64,000 nucleotides of DNA from positions 48,053,070 through 48,117,069 of the forward strand of contig OX104114.1 in assembly GCA_944474755.1 (NCBI GenBank), written 5' to 3'. The stretch comes from Limnoperna fortunei. Lineage: Eukaryota; Mollusca; Bivalvia; Mytilida; Modiolidae. This document shows positions 12,401-27,400 of the stretch, in pieces. Under the pieces are notes generated by a model. That model was not told where the DNA came from. It was given only the letters and a program-made list of their open reading frames with translations, and ran no database searches. Position numbers and translations under genes: made by a program. Numbering within the stretch: the stretch's first letter is position 1; each line of letters begins with the position of its first letter.

Positions 12401-15400
12401 ACAAACACTAATACATAGGCTTATTACCATGGTAATGAAGTACACCTACCTACACAAGCAGACAAACACTAATACATAGGCTTATTACCATGGTAATGAA
12501 GTACATCTACCTACACAAGCAGACAAACACTAATACATAGGCTTATTACCACTTGTAATGAAGTACATCTACCAACACAAGCAGACAAACACTAATACAT
12601 AGGCTTATTACCATGGTAATGAAGCACATCTACCTACACAAGCAGACAAACACTAATACATAGGCTTATTACCACTTGTAATGAAGTACACCTACCTACA
12701 CAAGCAGACAAACACTAATACATAGGCTTATTACCACTTGTAATGAAGTACATCTCCCTACACAAGCAGACAAACACTAATACATAGGCTTATTACCACT
12801 TGTAATGAAGTACATCTACCAACACAAGCAGACAAACACTAATACATAGGCTTATTACCATGGTAATGAAGTACATCTACCTACACAAGCAGACAAACAC
12901 TAATACATAGGCTTATTACCACTTGTAATGAAGTACATCTACCAACACAAGCAGACAAACACTAATACATAGGCTTATTACCACTTGTAATGAAGTACAC
13001 CTACCTACACAAGCAGACAAACACTAATACATAGGCTTATTACCACTTGTAATGAAGTACATCTACCTACACAAGCAGACAAACACTAATACATAGGCTT
13101 ATTACCATGGTAATGAAGTACACCTACCTACACAAGCAGACAAACACTAATACATAGGCTTATTACCACTTGTAATGAAGTACATCTACCAACACAAGCA
13201 GACAAACACTAATACATAGGCTTATTACCATGGTAATGAAGTACACCTACCTACACAAGCAGACAAACACTAATACATAGGCTTATTACCACTTGTAATG
13301 AAGTACATCTACCAACACAAGCAGACAAACACTAATACATAGGCTTATTACCACTTGTAATGAAGTACATCTACCTACACAAGCAGACAAACACTAATAC
13401 ATAGGCTTATTACCATGGTAATGAAGTACACCTACCTACACAAGCAGACAAACACTAATACATAGGCTTATTACCACTTGTAATGAAGTACATCTACCAA
13501 CACAAGCAGACAAACACTAATACATAGGCTTATTACCACTTGTAATGAAGTACATCTACCTACACAAGCAGACAAACACTAATACATAGGCTTATTACCA
13601 TGGTAATGAAGTACATCTACCTACACAAGCAGACAAACACTAATACATAGGCTTATTACCACTTGTAATGAAGTACATCTACCTTCACAAGCAGACAAAC
13701 ACTAATACATAGGCTTATTACCACTTGTAATGAAGTACATCTACCTACACAAGCAGACAAACACTAATACATAGGCTTATTACCACTTGTAATGAAGTAC
13801 ATCTACCTACACAAGCAGACAAACACTAATACATAGGCTTATTACCATGGTAATGAAGTACACCTACCTACACAAGCAGACAAACACTAATACATAGGCT
13901 TATTACCACTTGTAATGAAGTACATCTACCAACACAAGCAGACAAACACTAATACATAGGCTTATTACCACGGTAATGAAGTACACCTACCTACACAAGC
14001 AGACAAACACTAATACATAGGCTTATTACCACTTGTAATGAAGTACATCTACCAACACAAGCAGACAAACACTAATACATAGGCTTATTACCATGGTAAT
14101 GAAGTACACCTACCTACACAAGCAGACAAACACTAATACATAGGCTTATTACCACTTGTAATGAAGTACATCTACCAACACAAGCAGACAAACACTAATA
14201 CATAGGCTTATTACCATGGTAATGAAGTACACCTACCTACACAAGCAGACAAACACTAATACATAGGCTTATTACCACTTGTAATGAAGTACATCTACCA
14301 ACACAAGCAGACAAACACTAATACATAGGCTTATTACCACTTGTAATGAAGTACATCTACCTACACAAGCAGACAAACACTAATACATAGGCTTATTACC
14401 ATGGTAATGAAGTACATCTACCTACACAAGCAGACAAACACTAATACATAGGCTTATTACCATGGTAATGAAGTACATCTACCTACACAAGCAGACAAAC
14501 ACTAATACATAGGCTTATTACCACTTGTAATGAAGTACATCTACCTACACAAGCAGACAAACACTAATACATAGGTTTATTACCATGGTAATGAAGTACA
14601 TCTACCTACACAAGCAGACAAACACTAATACATAGGCTTATTACCACTTGTAATGAAGTACATCTACCAACACAAGCAGACAAACACTAATACATAGGCT
14701 TATTACCATTGTAATGAAGTACATCTACCAACACAAGCAGACAAACACTAATACATAGGCTTATTACCACTTGTAATGAAGTACATCTACCAACACAAGC
14801 AGACAAACACTAATACATAGGCTTATTACCATTGTAATGAAGTACATCTACCAACACAAGCAGACAAACACTAATACATAGGCTTATTACCACTTGTAAT
14901 GAAGTACATCTACCAACACAAGCAGACAAACACTAATACATAGGCTTATTACCACTTGTAATGAAGTACATCTACCAACACAAGCAGACAAACACTAATA
15001 CATAGGCTTATTACCATGGTAATGAAGCACATCTACCTACACAAGCAGACAAACACTAATACATAGGCTTATTACTATTGTAATGAAGTACATCTACCAA
15101 CACAAGCAGACAAACACTAATACATAGGCTTATTACCACTTGTAATGAAGTACATCTACCTACACAAGCAGACAAACACTAATACATAGGCTTATTACCA
15201 CTTGTAATGAAGTACATCTCCCTACACAAGCAGACAAACACTAATACATAGGCTTATTACCATGGTAATGAAGTACATCTACCAACACAAGCAGACAAAC
15301 ACTAATACATAGGCTTATTACCACTTGTAATGAAGTACATCTCCCTACACAAGCAGACAAACACTAATACATAGGCTTATTACCACTTGTAATGAAGTAC

Positions 15401-18400
15401 ATCTCCCTACACAAGCAGACAAACACTAATACATAGGCTTATTACCACTTGTAATGAAGTACATCTCCCTACACAAGCAGACAAACACTAATACATAGGC
15501 TTATTACCACTTGTAATGAAGTACATCTACCTACACAAGCAGACAAACACTAATACATAGGCTTATTACCACTTGTAATGAAGTACATCTACCTACACAA
15601 GCAGACAAACACTAATACATAGGCTTATTACCATGGTAATGAAGTACATCTACCAACACAAGCAGACAAACACTAATACATAGGCTTATTACCACTTGTA
15701 ATGAAGTACATCTCCCTACACAAGCAGACAAACACTAATACATAGGCTTATTACCACTTGTAATGAAGTACATCTACCTACACAAGCAGACAAACACTAA
15801 TACATAGGCTTATTACCACTTGTAATGAAGTACATCTCCCTACACAAGCAGACAAACACTAATACATAGGCTTATTACCACTTGTAATGAAGTACATCTA
15901 CCTACACAAGCAGACAAACACTAATACATAGGCTTATTACCACTTGTAATGAAGTACATCTCCCTACACAAGCAGACAAACACTAATACATAGGCTTATT
16001 ACCATGGTAATGAAGTACATCTACCAACACAAGCAGACAAACACTAATACATAGGCTTATTACCACTTGTAATGAAGTACATCTCCCTACACAAGCAGAC
16101 AAACACTAATACATAGGCTTATTACCATGGTAATGAAGCACATCTACCTACACAAGCAGACAAACACTAATACATAGGCTTATTACCACTTGTAATGAAG
16201 TACATCTACCAACACAAGCAGACAAACACTAATACATAGGCTTATTACCACTTGTAATGAAGTACACCTACCTACACAAGCAGACAAACACTAATACATA
16301 GGCTTATTACCACTTGTAATGAAGTACATCTACCTACACAAGCAGACAAACACTAATACATAGGCTTATTACCATGGTAATGAAGTACATCTCCCTACAC
16401 AAGCAGACAAACACTAATACATAGGCTTATTACCACTTGTAATGAAGTACATCTACCTACACAAGCAGACAAACACTAATACATAGGCTTATTACCACTT
16501 GTAATGAAGTACATCTACCAACACAAGCAGACAAACACTAATACATAGGCTTATTACCATGGTAATGAAGTACACCTACCTACACAAGCAGACAAACACT
16601 AATACATAGGCTTATTACCATGGTAATGAAGTACATCTACCAACACAAGCAGACAAACACTAATACATAGGCTTATTACCACTTGTAATGAAGTACATCT
16701 ACCAACACAAGCAGACAAACACTAATACATAGGCTTATTACCATTGTAATGAAGTACATCTACCAACACAAGCAGACAAACACTAATACATAGGCTTATT
16801 ACCACTTGTAATGAAGTACATCTACCAACACAAGCAGACAAACACTAATACATAGGCTTATTACCACTTGTAATGAAGTACATCTACCAACACAAGCAGA
16901 CAAACACTAATACATAGGCTTATTACCATGGTAATGAAGCACATCTACCTACACAAGCAGACAAACACTAATACATAGGCTTATTACCACTTGTAATGAA
17001 GTACATCTCCCTACACAAGCAGACAAACACTAATACATAGGCTTATTACCATGGTAATGAAGTACATCTACCAACACAAGCAGACAAACACTAATACATA
17101 GGCTTATTACCACTTGTAATGAAGTACATCTCCCTACACAAGCAGACAAACACTAATACATAGGCTTATTACCATGGTAATGAAGCACATCTACCTACAC
17201 AAGCAGACAAACACTAATACATAGGCTTATTACCACTTGTAATGAAGTACATCTACCAACACAAGCAGACAAACACTAATACATAGGCTTATTACCACTT
17301 GTAATGAAGTACACCTACCTACACAAGCAGACAAACACTAATACATAGGCTTATTACCACTTGTAATGAAGTACATCTACCTACACAAGCAGACAAACAC
17401 TAATACATAGGCTTATTACCATGGTAATGAAGTACATCTCCCTACACAAGCAGACAAACACTAATACATAGGCTTATTGCCACTTGTAATGAAGTACATC
17501 TACCAACACAAGCAGACAAACACTAATACATAGGCTTATTACCATGGTAATGAAGTACATCTACCTACACAAGCAGACAAACACTAATACATAGGCTTAT
17601 TACCACTTGTAATGAAGTACATCTACCTACACAAGCAGACAAACACTAATACATAGGCTTATTACCACTTGTAATGAAGTACATCTCCCTACACAAGCAG
17701 ACAAACACTAATACATAGGCTTATTACCATGGTAATGAAGTACATCTCCCTACACAAGCAGACAAACACTAATACATAGGCTTATTACCATGGTAATGAA
17801 GTACATCTACCTACACAAGCAGACAAACACTAATACATAGGCTTATTACCACTTGTAATGAAGTACATCTACCTACACAAGCAGACAAACACTAATACAT
17901 AGGCTTATTACCATGGTAATGAAGTACATCTACCTACACAAGCAGACAAACACTAATACATAGGCTTATTACCACTTGTAATGAAGTACATCTACCTACA
18001 CAAGCAGACAAACACTAATACATAGGCTTATTACCATGGTAATGAAGTACATCTCCCTACACAAGCAGACAAACACTAATACATAGGCTTATTACCACTT
18101 GTAATGAAGTACATCTACCAACACAAGCAGACAAACACTAATACATAGGCTTATTACCATGGTAATGAAGTACACCTACCTACACAAGCAGACAAACACT
18201 AATACATAGGCTTATTACCATGGTAATGAAGCACATCTACCTACACAAGCAGACAAACACTAATACATAGGCTTATTACCATGGTAATGAAGCACATCTA
18301 CCAACACAAGCAGACAAACACTAATACATAGGCTTATTACCATGGTAATGAAGCACATCTACCTACACAAGCAGACAAACACTAATACATAGGCTTATTA

Positions 18401-21400
18401 CCACTTGTAATGAAGTACATCTACCAACACAAGCAGACAAACACTAATACATAGGCTTATTACCATGGTAATGAAGTACATCTACCTACACAAGCAGACA
18501 AACACTAATACATAGGCTTATTACCATGGTAATGAAGCACATCTACCTACACAAGCAGACAAACACTAATACATAGGCTTATTACCACTTGTAATGAAGT
18601 ACATCTACCTACACAAGCAGACAAACACTAATACATAGACTTATTACCATGGTAATGAAGCACATCTACCTACACAAGCAGACAAACACTAATACATAGG
18701 CTTATTACCACTTGTAATGAAGTACATCTACCAACACAAGCAGACAAACACTAATACATAGGCTTATTACCACTTGTAATGAAGTACATCTACCAACACA
18801 AGCAGACAAACACTAATACATAGGCTTATTACCATGGTAATGAAGTACATCTACCTACACAAGCAGACAAACACTAATACATAGGCTTATTACCACTTGT
18901 AATGAAGTACATCTACCAACACAAGCAAACAAACACTAATACATAGGCTTATTACCATGGTAATGAAGTACACCTACCTACACAAGCAGACAAACACTAA
19001 TACATAGGCTTATTACCACTTGTAATGAAGTACATCTACCTACACAAGCAGACAAACACTAATACCATTGTTATTCTTTTATTTAGAGTGTTACTAGATT
19101 GTATGCAGCACATTAAGTAAAGCTAGATTAAAAAGTTTGATTGAAAAAACTTAATTCAAAGAATCTGTCTGCAGTCTTATTAAAGATGTTTTTTATTTGT
19201 TTCATTTTAGTTTAAATGATTCTGGGTTTCTTTTTTATTGTTATTCAATTTCTAGACATGACAGGATAAACTTATACTGAAAGTTTAGGTTGAATTGATA
19301 ATTATAAGTTTATAAAATAGATACAACCCCATCACAAAAATTGTATAAAATTGTGTCACAGGTTAAAAAAAGTGTCTGCTGTTTATTGTTTCTTATTGTA
19401 CATCAAAGCAGTCACACAGTATATGATAATCAGCTTTGTGGAACAAGCCCAGAAAACATTCCTAGAACCACCCAAAATGTTTCCAAATTTCATTTTTAAT
19501 ATTTTCTTTCTTTGATATTTTATGTAATATATGAGTAAGAAATAGGCATTAAAAAATTTGTGTCTATGGAGAATACTAAATAATTCAAAATAAATGTTAT
19601 CTTCATGAGTCTATACCATAATTGAAATCAAATGATAATAATGATAATTCACTTTTACCCTAATCCCATTATGGATTATAGGCATATGTATTTTCATAAG
19701 GTTCTTTGGGTAGTAAAAATAATAATTATAGGATTAACTTTCCAACTCAAATACAGACACATATACCGATTTGTAGCTGGCAATTAATTACAGTTGGGAA
19801 TTTTTCACCAGAACACTTCAAGAATATCCCATAAACAACACGTGAAATAATGATACACAGTATAAGCTGTTTTGAACTTAAAAATGTAATGAAATTAGTG
19901 AATTCTAAAAACAAAATATATGTTTTCTGTATGAATAACTATTCCATTTATACCAACCACATTCTGAAGATAGAAATTGCAATCATTTTTTAAAAATAAA
20001 TCATATTTCAATAATGAAAGATAGTTTGGGCATATAATAATTAAGCTCACCAAGCATTGAGCGACATTCCATGGGCTCGACCCAGTGTTTTGTCAGGTCA
20101 AAATATGGAGGCCTAATCGCAGTGGAAAAAATGTTGGAGAGTTCTTGCACATATAAGACAGTTTTTTCTGATGTTAAACAAGATACTGCTTATTGTAGCC
20201 GATACCAAAGATAAATACAAGATACATAACCAACTCTCAGTGGCAGGCAATATTTCCTGTCCCTCCCATTTAACCCCAACTGACTTGTGACTTTTTAAAT
20301 GGTTCTCATCGAAAAAATATCAACATGAGAACATATCGAACGACAATTTAGTTGGAGGTCCATATGTTATCTCATGTTGATATTTTTCATATCGACCGTA
20401 TTTAAAGGCTACAATTGTTATATTTTTAATTGGTAGTTTTATGCATGGTATTGTAAAGGAATTTAGTTCAATGTTTCTTTTGATTAGTGTAATGTTCTAA
20501 TGGTTTGTTGTCTGATGTATGAAAATTTCACATTTATTTCAATATTTATATGTTATCAGCAGAAATTATGAAAACTTTCAATTCAAAAGATATATTAATG
20601 CAATAAACAAGCAACATATTAAACTGTTTGACATTTTTCACATTCTACATACTTTTCTAACTTTCAAACCGGAAATAGACATAATTAATTTTGATATGAT
20701 GTTTAAACGGGAATTCCAAAAAGTTAAATAGCAGTGCAATATCATGTTTTCTAATATAACCGTGCAACATCACTTTTCTATCAGCTGTTTTCAAAGAACC
20801 TTTCAAAATACAGCCTGTCATGCTACAGGGTTTACACAATCAAATTTATCCACAAAATATCAATTAATAATATACTAAAACTAGAGTAAAAACACCTGTG
20901 AGCAATGCTCACCATTGATACCCCCCGTTTCACAATTACTTTGAAAATTCAGGTGTTCTTAATTATGAAATTGAAACTTTATCTAGTTAATCATGAAGGC
21001 GAAATTGCAGATAATACATGTAACCCTCCCCAATCCCCCAAAGAATGGCATCCCCTATGTCAATGATGAGGTCCATTTTTTTCTATGGGAAACCTCCAAT
21101 AATATTCTGATCAAAATGTTTAATACCCAATGCACAATGGCAATATGTGACCAAGATTCTGTATAAGTTTCAACAAATTCCATTCAGCGGTGTAGGAGGA
21201 ATTGCAAATAAAAGATGGGTATCCCATTATGTCCATTACAAACTCCATGTTTTTCTATGGGAAACCCCAAATATCATTCCGATCAAAATGTTAAATATCT
21301 CCTGCACAATGACACTATGTGACATGGATTCTGTGCAATTTTCAACAGATTCCATTCAGTGTTGTAGGAGGAATTGCAAATAAAAGATGGGTATCCTATT

Positions 21401-24400
21401 ATGTCCATTACAAACTCCATGTTTTTCAATGGGAAACCCCAAATATCATTCCGATCAAAATGTTAAATATCTCCTGCACAATGACACTATGTGACATGGA
21501 TTCTGTGCAAGTTTCAACAAATTCCATTCAGTGGTGTAGGAATGAGTTGCACATAAGATATGGGTATCCCTTATGTCCATGACAAAGTCCATGTTTTTCT
21601 ATGGGGAAACCCCAAATATCATTCCAATCGAAATGTTATATATCTAGTGCATAATGGCAATATGTGACAACATTCTGTGTAAGTTTCATCAAATTCCAGT
21701 GTAGGAGGAGTCGCACATAAGAAATGGGTATCCCCTTATGTCAATGACAGTCAGTGTTGTTCTATGGGAAACCCCAAATATCATTCCGATCAAAATAATA
21801 AATATCTCCTGCACAATGGCACCATGTGACAAGGATTCTGTGCAAGTTTCAACAAATTCCATTCAGTGGTGTAGGAGGAGTTGCACATAAGACATGAGGA
21901 CCCCCTTAGGTCAATGACAATGTCCATGTTTTTCTATGGGAAACCCCAAATATCGATCCGATCAAAATGTTAAATATCTCCTGCACAATGGCACTATGTG
22001 ACAAGGATTATGTGTAAGTTTCATTAAATTCCATTCAGTGGTGTAGGAGGAGTTGCACATAAGAGATAGGGACCCCCTTAGGTCAATGACAAAGTCCATG
22101 TTTTTCTATGGGAAACCCCAAATATCATTCCGATCAAAATGTGAAATATCTCCTGCACAATGGCACTATGAGACAAAGATTCTGTGTAAGTTTCATCAAA
22201 TTCCTTTCAGTGGTGTAGGAGGAGTTGCAAATAATAGAAAGTGTAACGGACGGACACCATGAACACTATATACCCCCCCCCCTTTTCAAGCGGGGGGTAT
22301 AATAAATATTTACATCTACTGTCTGTCTTGGGAATTGACCAATAACGATATAAACATGCATCAAAGTTATATGAGCTTTTACCTTCTGTGTGGTATGAGG
22401 TTGTTAATCAACAACATCCCACCATATGGAACAGGACAGGTTATGATATCTTTCTGTAAATCAACTCCTGCAAGTATTTTAACATTATCAACATTAGTAT
22501 ACAAGACCGAGTGTTATTGTATAGACAAAATTTTACTTCAAAATGTATAGATTGTTTTACCTCTTTCTGCAAAGATGTGCAAATACCAGGATTAACAAGG
22601 ATTTAATATCAATGTTTAAGCTAAACTGAATTCACCACACCACTGGATGATAGGCAAGTCATTTTAACATGACTTTCATTTACTGGTACATATAGATGTA
22701 CATGTACATGTATGTAATTTGTGTGATGATGTTAATCAAGGTTGGTTTTTACTTATTTAAGAAAAACTACAAAAATTAATAATACATATAGATTAGAATA
22801 ATAAAGATAAAAACAAATAACTTTTTATATTTTATCAACAATAACTTATCAGCACAATTAACTTGCATAACTAGTAGGTAGCAAGTTTTTGTGCACATAT
22901 ATTACACAGAACAAGATCAGTTTTTAAAATAAGTAGTCTCGTGATATAAGCGAGTTCGCAGTTTTTTAATGCACATGTGTATATTTTTAAAAAGGGGAAT
23001 AACCTGCTAAGGTTAAAAGGTCAAGGCAGATAAACAATAATGTTCGGGACACAGATCATGTGTTGTAAAAGAGACAAAACCGGTACAAACGATTTACTAT
23101 TCATTTCTTGACTATTCCTGGTGCTTATATAAACCACCACAATCCGTTTTAAATTGGATTTGGGCAAAATTGTTTTATAATCGGATACTAACCGTTTCCA
23201 ATTGGCTGTTAGGCTATAGACTATAATAACGAGAAATATCATGTATGGCATTATTTTAAACTGAAATCACGAGGCAAAGTAGTTGGTATGACAAACACTG
23301 ATGTTCGTGTTTGCCCTAAAGTTTTTCTACAAGCAGAATTAAAATAGTCTATTATGAGCCAGAGAATTTTAAAATTTAAATAAAAATTTTCTGTTATGGT
23401 ATATAAGTATAACCACATATTTTTCTGATAAAAAGAGTTTCATATAGTAGTACATGTATATGCAAGCAATCAGTGGGGTCATCAATTGTAGAATTGTAAC
23501 CAAGTGTCCAAATATTATAGTACTTCTCTCCTGTCATGTCTGTTGCTTTTTTATACAATATAATGTTAATGGTCAATACAGTAATTTTGTTATGCCAGGC
23601 TGCTTCTGCCTCTTAGTTCTGTGTTCCTAACTTTCTCAAAAGTGGTCTTGTAATTTTTGCGCTGTGCTCTGGTTGTTATGTTTTGGAATTATTCAATGTG
23701 TCCATTTATTTGAAGAAATTTGTCAATGATTGTACAATACCTGTATATGTCAAAAGTTGCCCCAAAGCCTCAACCATCACAAATTCAACATACAGCCTTG
23801 TTTTATCTCAGCTCTCTTGGTTGGCAGGGGTTTATCCAGAAGGTTTTGGGATATGCAGACAGTGGTGTGAACATTTTTAAGAAAATATAATATTTTTTGT
23901 ATTAAACAAATCTGTAAAGATCATCTTTTCTTCAGTTTAGGGTAGGCATCTATTTGACACCTTCCCAAACCATTCTATAATTCCTGGCTTTGATGTGAAA
24001 AATGTGGTTTTAAATTTTTATGGACTGATGGACGAACAGACAGAGGTAAAGCAGTATACCCCTTGTTCTTTGGAGTGGGGACTATATTATTTCAAAACTG
24101 TATATTAAATCATTAAATATTAGTCAACAAGATTAGTACACAAAGGAAATGTAGCAATATGCTCTCTCCTTTTGCCACTGAGAAAAAGTTAAATATTTTA
24201 AAGTCCAATAACTCTTAAAAAATTAAAGAGTTGAAATTGTGTTGATGTATGCTTATCATGTGTAACATAACAGCAAAGTTTTATCCGAATCAAATGAGGT
24301 CATTGTCAATTTATGAGGAAAAAGTCCCATAACATGATAACTCATTTTAATCTACTTAACATTCATGCACAGTTTCATTTGACATCCAATTCAGGACGAG

Positions 24401-27400
24401 TTGCAGATCCTTCAAGTGTTGGACCAACAGAAATTTACATTTTTACTTCAAGTCAACTGGGGCTATCTAATATTGATCATTTAGTCTGTCAACTTTCAGG
24501 TTATGTGTTTGAGTCTCACTGTGGACAGTGTGTTCTCGACTCCAATCTTAATTGCCACGATTGCAGTCTTTCTACAGAAGGTGGAGTTTTTTCCACTGTA
24601 CATTGGAATTAACCACCAATTAAAAACTGGATGCGTGTATAAATGTATATCATCACACATTCTTCAAAAAATGATTTAATATATAAATAATCAGTATGTT
24701 AAATATTTCAGACACATACTGAAGTATACAGTACTCAAACGAGAAATAATATCTAACAGGCAGATTAAAGGTACATACTGAAATAAAACACTGGCCTGCA
24801 TAGTAATAAAGAAATAAAGCTCCATTCATTATAAATTAAAAGTAGTTTCGGTAAGAAATTAAATAGTAAACATGATGTTATAAACTATAATTCTTAACTC
24901 GTTTCGATGAAAATGAAAAGAAATGGAAAAACATGTCCGAGACATTAGCCTGACCAAAGAGAAAAAAAACACAGCTAAAAACAAATGAAATGTCAAATTT
25001 AATCTTGCTTAAATAAACTGTGATTCATATTTTTAATTAACACAAATATGTGACTCAAACAGTTTTTTTTAATCATGAAATAACAAGTTAGTTCTTAATG
25101 TTTTAATTATAAAAAGTTGTCCAAAAAATAATCTGATAAAAAGCTTAATTTTGGTTCTTTGAATCATAACTCTGTAGTCTCACTGATAGGAAAAAATAAG
25201 ATTCAACAGAGACTGTGCTTATTGAAATATACTCCCACAATATCTATATATACATCCATCAGCTTTGTTTTCTCCCATATAATGCGCGGATTGTTTATCT
25301 TCCTTACAGTCCTACAATGCCTCACTAATTTTCTTCTATAAACCGGAAGTGGTCCGAACTGCGAACTCGCTTATTGCAGCCATGTCGTGAATAAAAAACA
25401 GCCTTCTTTGTAGGCTCATTAGCCAGGACTTTTAGGCCTGTCATTTTTTAATTTTAAATTAAGTGTGTTTTTAAAAACTGTAATTTAATACAATAACTAC
25501 ATTTTGAACTTCATTAGATGGTACAATTTATTTGTTGGCAAAAAGGACTTGAGCCTAACAAACATTACAAAATTTATCATAGATTTATTTTATACATTAC
25601 ATTCATATTTTTAACAATTGACATTTTTCACTTTGCTTTACCTAATGTTTTAGCCATTTCCTCTTCTTCAAGCATAACATACCATGTGTTTCCATAGCAA
25701 CATTGATGCGTAGCAACAAGACCTTTACTATGACCTCCACTAGCAACCTGTTTACATTTTTAATAGATGAAAAACTTGCATTAAATACAATATAATAAAA
25801 CAAGCGTACATGATCTTGTAAGTTTAATATGGAACAACTTAAAAGAAGATAATTTTATGAACATGCATTCCCAAAATTATAATTTATCTTAACAAGGTGT
25901 AAAAGAACATGTTACCTGGATAAAACTCCAGTTTTACCACCTTACTTCAGTGTGGGATTATAAAAATGTTTAATCTGAATTCTTTGATTTTAATGGATAT
26001 CATTATGACCATTTTGGGGTCACTCAATACAATGAATTTAAGTGGTAAAGTTCAGAGGTTACACTGACATTAGCTTCTAATGTGAAACCTTCACATGCTA
26101 GTTATGTTACTTGAGATTAATGTCATTTAAACTGACCATACAGTAAATTATCCTAAAGTAAACGAAAATAAGCAGTTGCTCCAATTAACATACAGTATAA
26201 GTGGTATTTTTCACGAAAATTTAGCGTTTTTGTTAAAAAAAACTGTGTGGGTTTATTTTTTATGTAATGAAATTTTTCCTTATATTTCCCATGTTTTTAT
26301 AACTGCATTCCAACTTTAACCATGAATATAGCCAAAATTAAATCACTGTGAAAAAAACACTTCTACATTATACTGCGGTATACATGTATTTGGGATGTAA
26401 GTCTTGCGCAATCTCACAAGTATATGTAGATCACGTCCATTTGTTGTTTGTCTTTACAATATTGGACATAATATTAATTATGAAGATTGGTACCTGCATA
26501 CAGCCATTCTGCTCAGTTGCATCTATTAATGGTATCCAAGCTGTAGGCTGAAGAGTTTTGTATGAAGTATTATCTAAATAACCACAATCTGCAATGAAAT
26601 AAAATGCTAAGTGTGCTCATTTCTTCAAAGATTTTAATGTTGTTTATATACCATGATATTGCATCAGTGACATCATCCTAGATTTGTTGTTATAACACTT
26701 ACCATTATTTTAATTTTATCATTAACTATTTCAATTAAGGCTGTGCAACTAAAAGAATGAACAATTTGAAGAAGTCTGAAATGCAAAAGCATGTGCCTTA
26801 TACATTTTATTATGCATATGGGTCAATTAAGTGCTCTACAAATTGCCATTCCCAAGTCTGGAAAATAAAAAAAAATCCTCTAACAATTTTATAATAGCAT
26901 ATGATTAACTTCAATGTGTGTGTAATATTTTGGTTAACAGCTTTTGCAACTCGATAACAAGACTTGTGCCTAAGGTACCTTTTAACAATCAGACCTTTTA
27001 TGGTGTTTTATTAGTAAGGTACGAATTCAATTAGTCAACTTGACTCCAAGACTGTTCAAAAGAACAGCCCAAAAACAGACATACTGTCAGTCCAATTCAC
27101 AACTCCTGTTCTCTGTCTAACACACAGCTCCTGTTCTCAGTCTTACACACAATTCTTGTTCTCATTCTAACACACAGCTCATGTCCTCTGTCCAACACAC
27201 AACTCCTGCCTTCTAACACACTGCTCCAGTTCTCTAACACAATGATCCTGTTCACAGTCTAACACACAGCTTGTGTCCTCAGTCTAACACACACCTGTCT
27301 TTTGTCTAACACACTGCTCATGTTCTTTGTCTAACACACAGCTTGTGTCCTCAGTCTAACACACACCTGTCTTTTGTCTAACACACTGCTCATGTTCTTT

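Noticed and set aside
9650..19066. CRISPR-like array
   Set aside because: Units are contiguous with no unique spacers; variation is limited to a few fixed states. It is a eukaryotic intronic minisatellite.
24460..24600. tRNA-derived SINE (B-box-like GTTTGAGTCTC)
   Set aside because: No convincing A box at the right distance and no A- or T-rich tail; too weak to call.
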